Shown: positions 1 through 6,520 of the stretch, piece by piece
Position numbering within the stretch: position 1 is the stretch's first letter
How the letters are laid out: every line of letters begins with the position of its first letter
Assembly (NCBI GenBank): GCA_017427415.1
Contig: JAFRSU010000016.1
Location: 1-64,000 of the forward strand
DNA: 64,000 nt
Direction of reading: 5' to 3'
Origin: Lachnospiraceae bacterium
Lineage (GTDB): Bacteria; Bacillota; Clostridia; Lachnospirales; Lachnospiraceae
Notes under the pieces: model-generated
The model's database searches: none
The model's input: only the letters and a program-made list of their open reading frames with translations
What the model was told of the DNA's origin: nothing
Translations under genes and position numbers: made by a program

Positions 1-40
1 GTTAAACTCGGACTTGAGCTTTTTGTTCTTGCAGATTGTA

Positions 41-307
41 TTAATTTTCAATTACACCGAACTCCCGAAGTTTTTCGAGAAGTGCGGTCAGATCTGCGGA
101 AGCAGTGGCTTCATCAATATCATATTCGAAAAGAACAGAATCGAGAAGTTCTTTTTCGGACATGGGATTCTGCAGTTTTTCCCAGACGAAAGCGGCAAGT
201 TCGTTCAGCATCATAGTGCCGTTAAAACTTTTCATTCTTTCGCCGGTAGGGACAAGCATATATTCACCGACTATATTTCTGAGAATAAAATCATTACATG
301 CTTTCAT
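41..307 (-). CDS. PqqD-like RiPP recognition protein (lasso B1 type)
   Basis: An 88-residue protein with the PqqD-family fold signature: an N-terminal beta segment around IVGEYMLVPTGE, then FNGTMMLNELAAFVWEKL, then a helical part ending LEKLREFGVIEN. Stand-alone PqqD proteins (RiPP recognition elements) bind the leader of the precursor and bring it to the modifying enzymes. I chose the start at 307 because GGAGG lies seven bases upstream; an earlier ATG at 331 overlaps the end of the preceding gene and has no ribosome site. It is the last gene seen in the minus-strand group kinase-radical SAM fusion, precursor 1, PqqD, so it probably serves precursor 1. The next 40 bases to the window edge show no gene; the operon may continue outside. 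Family assignment is from pattern recognition. Confidence 0.85.
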   Translation of the reverse strand: MKACNDFILRNIVGEYMLVPTGERMKSFNGTMMLNELAAFVWEKLQNPMSEKELLDSVLFEYDIDEATASADLTALLEKLREFGVIEN

Positions 308-330
308 GTTCTGCCTCCGTTTACGAATCA

Positions 331-561
331 TTAGCAGCCGCTGTTTCTGCCACTGCTGAAAGTTCTAGCATTGCGATGGTAAGGAACACCGTCACATCCG
401 CCGCCTCTGCCTCTGCCGCGGCCTACGTCACCATTGTCTTCTTCGGGAGGAGTAGGGATGGTAGTGATTTCACCTGTAGATGAGAGGATTGTCTCAGTAA
501 CAGATGAGGTCTCAGCAAAATCCAGTTTCTCTACCTTAGGGGCGTTATAAGCTTTTTTCAT
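331..561 (-). CDS. RiPP precursor peptide 1, Gly/Arg-rich core with two Cys
   Basis: A 76-residue peptide. Its first 18 residues follow the leader pattern of the other four precursors in the island (MKK, a hydrophobic or Asn-Ala step, V-E-K-L-D-F, then Thr18). The remainder differs: a Thr/Ser stretch, PTPPEED, then a Gly-Arg run (about 47-55) and a C-terminal part with Cys56 and Cys76. Taking Thr18 as the penultimate leader residue, positions 7-9 of the core are L, S, S, so no lasso ring acid is present. It lies between the kinase-radical SAM fusion and PqqD, so it is the likely substrate of that enzyme. The ATG at 561 sits six bases after AGGAGG; the GTG nine bases further upstream overlaps the ribosome site. 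The mature product and processing site are unknown. Confidence 0.75.
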   Translation of the reverse strand: MKKAYNAPKVEKLDFAETSSVTETILSSTGEITTIPTPPEEDNGDVGRGRGRGGGCDGVPYHRNARTFSSGRNSGC

Positions 562-627
562 ATGTTTCACCTCCTGTCATTTTATAGTAGTTTATTTCAT
601 GTATATATAATACATGGTAAACAATTT

Positions 628-2484
628 TCAGCATTCAGGTGTCGGAAGTACACCCTTGCTTACCAAATACCGTGTTTTTTTGCAATGTGCTTCGGGACGT
701 TTGCCGGGTTCCGTGTATTGAGTAAATTGAGCTGCGCATTTATCGCATACATTCTCATATGCACATCCGGCACATTCTGCAACTCTGGGCCAGTTGTTCG
801 CTATCCGGTTGATTTCTTTCCAGCTTTTAGAAAATCCGTCCGTTAGGGGAAAACTATTAGCAGTCATTCTGTTACATATACGCATTTCACCATTCCAGCC
901 GATTACAAAACCAGATCGGCCGCCACCGCATTCAAGCCCGCATTCGGTACATTCATGTTTATTTCCACCCGGTTCCGGAAGTATGTTTTCAGAGATTTCT
1001 TTTAGGTTTATTCCCTGTAATTCGTTGTTATATTTTAAAATACGTGCAATAAACTCATTGTCTAAAGGTTTGCATTTATTTAGTCTCCATTCTTCACCTT
1101 CAGGGGCGAATAGAGAAGTGGTTATAGTTATATTGTTTGAAAGACTTCTTGCCAAACGTATGGTCTCAAAGACATCTTCACCAAGGATGGAAGTGGCAGT
1201 AATACTTATGTCAAGTTGTATCCCGCAGGCAATAACGTTTTTTAAATTCTCTAAAACGCGGGTAAATACTCTTTTACCGGTAACTCGTTCATAAGCATCT
1301 TCACTGTTTCCATATAAAGTAACCTGTATCAGCGCCGGAGGATGAGCTTTAAAGAAATCCATTCTTTTTTCGTCCAATAATACCCCGTTTGTCATCACAG
1401 TAACCTGACATCCGAGACTTTGAAGATAGAGGTAGATATCATCAAAACCGGGAAAGGTAAGACATTCTCCACCGGTAAGGGCGGCTTCCATCATGCCGGC
1501 TGAAAATGCTTGCTTTATAAGGTCTTTCCACTGCTCAGTCGATAAGAGCTTTTTGCTGCCCATACCATCCGGAGTAAGATGAACATAGCACATCTTACAA
1601 TCAAGATTACATAAAGGAGTGAGTTCGAATTGTCCGAATATCGGAACATTCATTACTCGGGCCTTTGCATCAAGAAACTTCATCACCTTTTCGTAGCTGG
1701 GCGTCTGTTTCTCATTGTGTGACTGAAGCAAATCAATATATTCAAAAGCATCCTTCGGACCGATCAATTTCTCCCAGGCAACTTTTGCCGCTTCCGGTTC
1801 CATATTACATTCAAGTCTGTAGAAAGACACTTTTTCAATCAGTTTTGTATAAAGGTCCAAAATCAGGACATTTTTAGCAGGGTCCCGGGAAACATATGTC
1901 TGCTTCATTAGAAGACTCATAGCTTCTTTGATACTGATGGGTTCGATTTTGTTTACTTTAGCCCGTTCTATCTTAACTATGGCTTTTACCGGGACGGATG
2001 TGTTGCTGCTCAGATGATGCTTACCATCCCATGGTGTACCGTAAGCCTTCAATTCATCAATCCTGAGCATCGGTTTATCATCGTTGATCATCTGAACCTT
2101 TGCCCCGAATACCTCGCGCCAGAGCCTGGCATGAGTACTTTTACCTGTACCGCTTTTAGCTGTAAAGATAATGCCTTCGCCGTTCATGGCAAGTGCCGAT
2201 CCGTGAAGCATCAGAACGTTGTACTCAACCAGCTTATCAGCGACTAAGATATGGATGGCATTATTCTCAAGAAACTCTTCTTTGTAGTCGACCCGAGCAA
2301 GGCCTTCCGTATCGTTCATATGATCAAAGTCAGCGTGAACACTGCGGATAAAAACATCGGTTGGTTCTATAATAAATTCGGGTGTCTTATCTGTAAAATA
2401 TCCCTCAAAAAAATCGCGGTTTTCTTTATATTTGCATTTTATTCTTAAAGGAATACCGGCAAGTTCAATATTAAAATCTTCCAC
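628..2484 (-). CDS. HPr-kinase-like domain fused to radical SAM/SPASM enzyme
   Basis: One uninterrupted 618-residue frame with two enzymes. Residues about 1-250 resemble HPr-kinase-like peptide kinases: LHGSALAM near 93-100, a P-loop AKSGTGKST (109-117) and NDDKP near 134-138. Residues about 280-600 are a radical SAM enzyme: C292-x3-C296-x2-C299 in LCNLDCKMCY binds the catalytic 4Fe-4S cluster, TGGE follows, and a C-terminal Cys-rich SPASM region (CTECGLEC, then CAGCAYENVCDKC) should hold auxiliary clusters. Family knowledge suggests phosphorylation plus a radical modification of a precursor; the bond formed is not known. The start is GTG with AAGGAGG four bases upstream. It has its own promoter and operator and is followed by precursor 1 and PqqD. 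Confidence 0.85.
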   Translation of the reverse strand: MEDFNIELAGIPLRIKCKYKENRDFFEGYFTDKTPEFIIEPTDVFIRSVHADFDHMNDTEGLARVDYKEEFLENNAIHILVADKLVEYNVLMLHGSALAMNGEGIIFTAKSGTGKSTHARLWREVFGAKVQMINDDKPMLRIDELKAYGTPWDGKHHLSSNTSVPVKAIVKIERAKVNKIEPISIKEAMSLLMKQTYVSRDPAKNVLILDLYTKLIEKVSFYRLECNMEPEAAKVAWEKLIGPKDAFEYIDLLQSHNEKQTPSYEKVMKFLDAKARVMNVPIFGQFELTPLCNLDCKMCYVHLTPDGMGSKKLLSTEQWKDLIKQAFSAGMMEAALTGGECLTFPGFDDIYLYLQSLGCQVTVMTNGVLLDEKRMDFFKAHPPALIQVTLYGNSEDAYERVTGKRVFTRVLENLKNVIACGIQLDISITATSILGEDVFETIRLARSLSNNITITTSLFAPEGEEWRLNKCKPLDNEFIARILKYNNELQGINLKEISENILPEPGGNKHECTECGLECGGGRSGFVIGWNGEMRICNRMTANSFPLTDGFSKSWKEINRIANNWPRVAECAGCAYENVCDKCAAQFTQYTEPGKRPEAHCKKTRYLVSKGVLPTPEC

Positions 2485-2544
2485 GGATCCTCCTTAATAA
2501 TGGTAAATCACATAAAGTAATTGTTGTTCTAAATAATTACTATA

Positions 2545-2573
2545 AGTATACGATAAATAAAATAAAAATACAA
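2545..2573 (-). promoter_or_regulatory. Sigma-A promoter of the kinase-radical SAM operon
   Basis: Read on the minus strand, TTGTAT (2573-2568), a 17-bp spacer and TATACT (2550-2545). It leaves about 55 bases of leader before the GTG start at 2484 and lies just downstream of the terminator of precursor 2. Confidence 0.7.
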
Positions 2574-2577
2574 GTTG

Positions 2578-2595
2578 TTAAACATAAATGATAGA
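2578..2595 (-). promoter_or_regulatory. Operator copy, kinase-radical SAM promoter
   Basis: On the minus strand this reads TCTATCA-TTTA-TGTTTAA, a weaker copy of the palindrome TCTAACA-N4-TGTTAGA found at three precursor promoters. Its inner edge is four bases from the -35 hexamer, as in the other copies. The binding protein is not identified. Confidence 0.6.
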
Positions 2596-2597
2596 AA

Positions 2598-2627
2598 TAA
2601 AAAACCTGACTAAGATGCTTAGTCAGG
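2598..2627 (-). terminator. Rho-independent terminator after precursor 2
   Basis: A perfect 10-bp stem CCTGACTAAG/CTTAGTCAGG with a three-base loop, followed on the minus strand by a run of six T. It lies 27 bases after the precursor 2 stop and isolates that gene from the kinase-radical SAM gene. Confidence 0.9.
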
Positions 2628-2653
2628 CTTATACATATATTTATGGTTGTCAA

Positions 2654-2851
2654 TCATGACTTTAAGTCTACTACAGGGGGCTCTTCGGTAACGGGAGGCT
2701 CATCAGGTGTAGTAGTAGGAGGTGTAACAACTACAGGAGGTTGACAAGGGAATTTAGGCTTGCTAGGCTTCCAAGGCCACCAATAAAACCCTCCACAACT
2801 GGTCTCTGTAACGTCTAATTCAATAACTTCTGCATTTGTCCACTTCTTCAT
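2654..2851 (-). CDS. RiPP precursor peptide 2, Trp/Pro-rich core
   Basis: A 65-residue peptide that begins with the shared leader (MKKW at 1-4, V-I-E-L-D-V at 9-14, Thr17). The predicted core starts near Cys19 and reads CGGFYWWPWKPSKP, then a proline-rich tail with PPVVV and PPTTT ending in DLKS. If Thr17 is the penultimate leader residue, positions 7-9 are W, P, W, so the Asp or Glu needed for a normal lasso ring is missing. Cys19 and Cys36 are the only cysteines and could pair. The C-terminal Ser matches the residue phosphorylated by paeninodin-type kinases. The ATG has AAGGAG eight bases upstream. It has its own operator, promoter and terminator, so it is probably made in excess over the enzymes. 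Confidence 0.75.
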   Translation of the reverse strand: MKKWTNAEVIELDVTETSCGGFYWWPWKPSKPKFPCQPPVVVTPPTTTPDEPPVTEEPPVVDLKS

Positions 2852-2905
2852 GATTTTCTCTCCTTAAATTTTTGTACAATCATCTTTATGATTCCTATGT
2901 GACGT

Positions 2906-2934
2906 ATACTACTATAACGTTAAATATATATCAA
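2906..2934 (-). promoter_or_regulatory. Sigma-A promoter of precursor 2
   Basis: On the minus strand TTGATA (2934-2929), 17 bp, TAGTAT (2911-2906), giving a leader of about 50 bases before the start at 2851. Confidence 0.7.
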
Positions 2935-2938
2935 GTAA

Positions 2939-2956
2939 TCTAACAGATTTGTAAGA
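2939..2956 (-). promoter_or_regulatory. Operator copy, precursor 2 promoter
   Basis: On the minus strand TCTTACA-AATC-TGTTAGA, one base off a perfect dyad. The gap to the -35 hexamer is exactly four bases, as at the other copies. Confidence 0.7.
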
Positions 2957-2989
2957 AAAAATAGATTGGAAATGACAATGGACAATGCG

Positions 2990-4918
2990 TCAAATATGTT
3001 TATTAGTTATTTCTTTTGATATTTCCCTGGATTTTTCAAGAGCATTTTGAGCCATAATACACTGGGTTAAGGCTTGAATTATTTTATAATCCTGTCCTGC
3101 TTCTTGTTCGGTAACCTCTGTTTTGTTCAAAAATAAAGATAATTTATCAAAATCAAGATACGAAGCCCAAACATTTTTATGTAAACGTGAAACAGTTGTT
3201 GATTTTATTTTCAGATAATCTTCGTGCCAGTTTGGATTGAGCTTTAAATTTTTCCGGCTGTTATCATCTTTATCTACAACTTTATAAAGAGATTGTGGCA
3301 TAATATCTTTAAATGCTTCGCGGAAAATGTATCGATTTCTTCTTCCTCTCAAATATTGATATCGGGGAATCGATACTGCGAAATCAATAACCCTATAATC
3401 CAGATAAGGACATATATATCTCACATCACAGCAAGCCCCTTGCAAGGCAATATTATCCAATCGATTACGACTACCGCCATGCATTATGTGTTTTATGGTA
3501 TCGTAAGCGAAATATGAAACAGGAGCTTTAAAAGATTTCATTTTTTCGTGAAAAGATTGATTTATTAGTTCGGGGGCTTTAAACGGACCGACAAAGGAGG
3601 CCGATAATAGCTCTTTATTGTCATGAAAACTCTTTTTGATATCTTTGAAGGTGGTAAAAAAACGGTGCTTTTGCCCCTTAGTTTGTGACCACATATATCT
3701 TAAGTAATGGTAATGCTCATGATTATACCACATTTCATAAGGATTAGCTCTATGACTTACCCCTTCGTCACCACCATGTCCACTGAATACTACTTTGACG
3801 CCGGAGTGTTTCATATACAGAGCAGTTTCAGTTATGTTTGTAGTATTGATATAAGCGGGATAAGCATAATCTACATACATAGAGTTATCCGTTGGTTTTA
3901 AACCGACAAGGTTTAGATAGTCGAGCAAAGGTTCTTTTAAATCAGCGGTTTGTTGTTTGAAAGTACAGGTTATTTTTTCCTGATCACAGATATCTTTTAT
4001 GATGAGTCGTTCATCTTTTTCTGCATAAGGTAACATTTCAGGGGAATAGGACCATGAATAGTACACCCCATCTCTTTTTAATTTGTTTATCAGTATGCTT
4101 ATGATACCGGAATCCAGTCCTCCGGAAAGCTCTGCACCTACAGTTCCTGATAATACATCCAATCTGCGTTTTACAGAATCAGTAATCAAGTCTTTTAATC
4201 TTGATTGATATTCCAGATCAGATCGCAGTCTTATTTTGTTTTTCCCGAGTTCCCAATATGAGATGATCTGAGGGGCACCTATAATATTATTGGAAAATGG
4301 TATTCTGAGGTAGCTACCAGGTTTTACACAAAAAACATTAGTATATTCAGTGTTTGTTAATTCTGTTGGGATAAAACCGTTAAGGGTTTTATATATCCAT
4401 AATTCATCCAGGGTTATATTGGCTCGTAATAATCCTGTTATTCCTCTGATATCGGTTGAAAATGAAACAAAATCGTCATTAATGTAATAAAAAAGAGGTC
4501 GTATTCCCATGTGATCTCGGAATAAGATCAGTTCTTGTTTATCTGGATAATATATGGCACCAGCAAATTCACCATTAATCTGCGAAAGGAAATCAAGCCC
4601 TTTTAATTGTATATATGAGATTAGCAGTTCGGAATCTGAAATAATATTCGGTAATTTACATATATTAAGTAATTCATCCCTGTTATATATAATCGCATCG
4701 ACAACGCAATAATAGTTTGGGGCTGTTATAATGGGATTGCCTGTAGAGATGTATTGATTTATCTTATCAAGACAACATCCGACAAAGAAATTTCCCCCTT
4801 TTTTAACATCACTGGATTCTCTGCCATAAGGATTATTCCAAACTTGCATTCCTAATAATTCGGGGGTTTCGTCGAAGGAAAAGGGTACTTTATTAATAAG
4901 TCCAAAAATAGCACTCAT
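2990..4918 (-). CDS. Asparagine-synthetase-like lasso cyclase 1
   Basis: A 642-residue homologue of asparagine synthetase B. The N-terminal glutaminase-like domain starts MSAIFGLI, so the catalytic Cys2 of true AsnB is absent. The C-terminal synthetase domain keeps the ATP pyrophosphatase loop LSGGLDSG (264-271) and a Gly/Asp-rich second site (SGHGGDEG). In lasso pathways this protein adenylates an Asp or Glu side chain of the precursor and closes the ring onto the N-terminal amine. It lies between precursors 3 and 2. I chose the start at 4918 (MSAIFG, AGAGG about seven bases upstream) and not the ATG-less extension toward 4984, which runs through the terminator of precursor 3. It is probably expressed by read-through from the precursor 3 promoter. 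A plain amidotransferase role is less likely given its neighbours. Confidence 0.85.
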   Translation of the reverse strand: MSAIFGLINKVPFSFDETPELLGMQVWNNPYGRESSDVKKGGNFFVGCCLDKINQYISTGNPIITAPNYYCVVDAIIYNRDELLNICKLPNIISDSELLISYIQLKGLDFLSQINGEFAGAIYYPDKQELILFRDHMGIRPLFYYINDDFVSFSTDIRGITGLLRANITLDELWIYKTLNGFIPTELTNTEYTNVFCVKPGSYLRIPFSNNIIGAPQIISYWELGKNKIRLRSDLEYQSRLKDLITDSVKRRLDVLSGTVGAELSGGLDSGIISILINKLKRDGVYYSWSYSPEMLPYAEKDERLIIKDICDQEKITCTFKQQTADLKEPLLDYLNLVGLKPTDNSMYVDYAYPAYINTTNITETALYMKHSGVKVVFSGHGGDEGVSHRANPYEMWYNHEHYHYLRYMWSQTKGQKHRFFTTFKDIKKSFHDNKELLSASFVGPFKAPELINQSFHEKMKSFKAPVSYFAYDTIKHIMHGGSRNRLDNIALQGACCDVRYICPYLDYRVIDFAVSIPRYQYLRGRRNRYIFREAFKDIMPQSLYKVVDKDDNSRKNLKLNPNWHEDYLKIKSTTVSRLHKNVWASYLDFDKLSLFLNKTEVTEQEAGQDYKIIQALTQCIMAQNALEKSREISKEITNKHI

Positions 4919-4943
4919 ATGTATGCCTCTATCAAAGTGTTGA

Positions 4944-4981
4944 TGAAAAAAATAAGCCTTTGTCATAAATGGACAAAGGCT
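4944..4981 (-). terminator. Terminator after precursor 3
   Basis: On the minus strand a perfect 10-bp stem AGCCTTTGTC/GACAAAGGCT followed by TATTTTTTT. It lies between the precursor 3 stop and the cyclase 1 start, so it should make the cyclase a minor read-through product. Confidence 0.85.
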
Positions 4982-4999
4982 CATACCATGATTTACAAA

Positions 5000-5203
5000 T
5001 TATGACAGGTTGCTTGTAGGATTGGTGTTATCTGAATTTGATCCAGAATTGTCACCAGGCTGCTCGCTGGGCTGGCTGTTGTCAGCTGCTAAATCATCAT
5101 TAAATAACCACTCATACTTTCCTTCAATATAGAAAGGAACGAAACCATTAGCGGTATTAGCGATGCTAACTTCTACAAGTTCTGCGTTCTTCCAAGTCTT
5201 CAT
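5000..5203 (-). CDS. Lasso-type precursor peptide 3
   Basis: A 67-residue peptide with the shared leader (MKTWKNAELVEV, Thr17). If Thr17 is the penultimate leader residue, as in paeninodin, the core begins N-G-F-V-P-F-Y-I-E with Glu at position 9, which fits a nine-residue macrolactam ring; starting at Gly20 instead gives an eight-residue ring to the same Glu27. The tail is long, rich in Asn, Ser, Asp and Gln, and ends in Ser67, the kind of residue phosphorylated by the neighbouring kinase family. The start at 5203 has GGAGGA eight bases upstream; a longer frame to 5296 lacks a ribosome site and would cross the promoter. It lies between kinase 1 and cyclase 1. The tail is longer than in most known lasso peptides, so further trimming is possible. 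Confidence 0.8.
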   Translation of the reverse strand: MKTWKNAELVEVSIANTANGFVPFYIEGKYEWLFNDDLAADNSQPSEQPGDNSGSNSDNTNPTSNLS

Positions 5204-5255
5204 TACAATGTCCTCCAAATTATCTATTCTATGTCTTGCATAGTAATCATATAAC

Positions 5256-5284
5256 ATAATACATTGCGGAAAACATATATGCAA
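5256..5284 (-). promoter_or_regulatory. Sigma-A promoter of precursor 3
   Basis: On the minus strand TTGCAT (5284-5279), 17 bp, TATTAT (5261-5256). Confidence 0.75.
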
Positions 5285-5288
5285 CAAT

Positions 5289-5306
5289 TCTAACATAATT
5301 GATAGA
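5289..5306 (-). promoter_or_regulatory. Operator copy, precursor 3 promoter
   Basis: On the minus strand TCTATCA-ATTA-TGTTAGA, six of seven dyad pairs matched, four bases upstream of the -35 hexamer. Confidence 0.7.
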
Positions 5307-5332
5307 AATAATAACAGATGGGTTGAATTACC

Positions 5333-6247
5333 CTATATGGCATAAGATATACAATTATTTACATATTTACTGATATCTTCGAGAGTGTCGGTGTTATCAG
5401 GCCTTACTATAAGGTAAACATCGCATCCTGAAGCAATATTCATACATTGATTTATGACCATCGGCGTTGTTTCCCATTGTCCTGTAAGACGATGAAGGAA
5501 TAAGTTGTCTTTTATAGACATAAAACATTCGAAACCGGACAGCTTATCAATCGTTAACTCTTTAACAGGAGCCTTTATTATATAAAAGAATGCTTTTAGT
5601 TTTAGAGGATGGGGGACAAAGATATCATTTACAGGTACGAGATATTTATCCTTATCTTCGTTGATATAAATGAGGGTATTCTTGTTTAGATTACGTTTTT
5701 CCACTTCGTTGGAACACAGTTTTTGGAACGGGAAAGCGGAATACACAATGCACTCGTCGTCAATACATCTGACGGCAGCTACATCATCTGCCATGAGTTT
5801 ATACCCTTGCTCAAGAAGTTTGCCTGCAAGAGACGATTTCCCTGCACCGGGGGTACCGGATATCATTACGGCTCCGTAATCGGTGGCAATGGCACTGCAG
5901 TGTATGGTCAGTATTTCTTTTTGCAGCAGTGCCATAGAAAGGCAGTAACCTATAATCCATGCGGATATGATTTCGTAAGTATATCCTTTCTTAAGTTTAA
6001 CAAAAATCTGGCTGTTTTGTATAAGATAATAACCTCCGATGTTTTCCATGACGGACTTTTCAAGTCCTATTTCGTATTGCTTTTTCAGGGCATTCGCTGA
6101 TTTAAGGCAATTAATTACTTCTTCTTCAACGTCGCGTTCTCTTACCGTTATTACATCCGATGTAAGATCTGATTCTTCAGCAGGGACGAGAAGCTTCAAT
6201 TCAAATTCCGATTCCAATATAATTCCATATATCTTATATCTATACAT
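5333..6247 (-). CDS. HPr-kinase-like peptide kinase 1 (paeninodin kinase type)
   Basis: A 304-residue protein with the features of HPr-kinase-related proteins in RiPP clusters: IHCSAIA near 115-121, a P-loop SGTPGAGKSS (130-139) and LMADDVAAV (151-159). The paeninodin kinase of this type phosphorylates the C-terminal Ser of its lasso precursor, and the next gene downstream, precursor 3, ends in Ser. The start at 6247 has AGGA eight bases upstream; the longer frame to 6322 would begin inside the -35 element of the promoter I see for this gene. It lacks the N-terminal domain of true HPr kinase/phosphorylase, and no ptsH-type gene is nearby, so a role in sugar control is unlikely. Confidence 0.8.
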   Translation of the reverse strand: MYRYKIYGIILESEFELKLLVPAEESDLTSDVITVRERDVEEEVINCLKSANALKKQYEIGLEKSVMENIGGYYLIQNSQIFVKLKKGYTYEIISAWIIGYCLSMALLQKEILTIHCSAIATDYGAVMISGTPGAGKSSLAGKLLEQGYKLMADDVAAVRCIDDECIVYSAFPFQKLCSNEVEKRNLNKNTLIYINEDKDKYLVPVNDIFVPHPLKLKAFFYIIKAPVKELTIDKLSGFECFMSIKDNLFLHRLTGQWETTPMVINQCMNIASGCDVYLIVRPDNTDTLEDISKYVNNCISYAI

Positions 6248-6293
6248 ATATTTATTCCTATGTGTTTCTGTATTTTTGCTCTGATTTGTTCCA

Positions 6294-6322
6294 ATTATAA
6301 CTTTTTTGTTAAAAATACACAA
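6294..6322 (-). promoter_or_regulatory. Promoter of kinase 1
   Basis: On the minus strand TTGTGT (6322-6317), 17 bp, TATAAT (6299-6294). No copy of the precursor operator is seen upstream of it, so kinase 1 may be expressed independently. Confidence 0.65.
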
Positions 6323-6395
6323 GAGGAATATATTTTGTGGTATGCTAATTCTCTAAATCCTTTTAGAAAAAATAATAGCATATCTTGTCAGGTTG

Positions 6396-6404
6396 TGGTA
6401 TAAT
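6396..6404 (+). promoter_or_regulatory. Extended -10 promoter of the exopolysaccharide operon
   Basis: TGGTATAAT is an extended -10 element; the -35 position holds only TAGCAT. It is the only convincing plus-strand promoter between the divergent kinase 1 and the first polysaccharide gene, leaving about 110 bases of leader. Confidence 0.55.
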
Positions 6405-6520
6405 ATTAATTTGCAGAAATATGTTTTTAGTTACTGGATATATTATACCAAAATAAAGATAGGAGAACTTACCGCACAAATGATTACATTAACCTTTGCT
6501 GCTGGTAGGGTGTTATTATA

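Noticed and set aside
598..616. Terminator between the radical SAM gene and precursor 1
   Set aside because: The hairpin CATGTA-N7-TACATG is AT-rich with only six pairs and no T-run, so I did not call it.
794..1294. Plus-strand 166-codon frame within the radical SAM gene
   Set aside because: It is antisense to conserved SPASM and radical SAM coding sequence and has no recognisable domain.
2014..2247. Small plus-strand gene opposite the kinase P-loop region
   Set aside because: No ribosome site or promoter and fully antisense to conserved kinase sequence.
6248..6322. Longer N-terminus for kinase 1
   Set aside because: The 25 extra codons run through the -10 and -35 elements seen for this gene and have no ribosome site; the start at 6247 has one.
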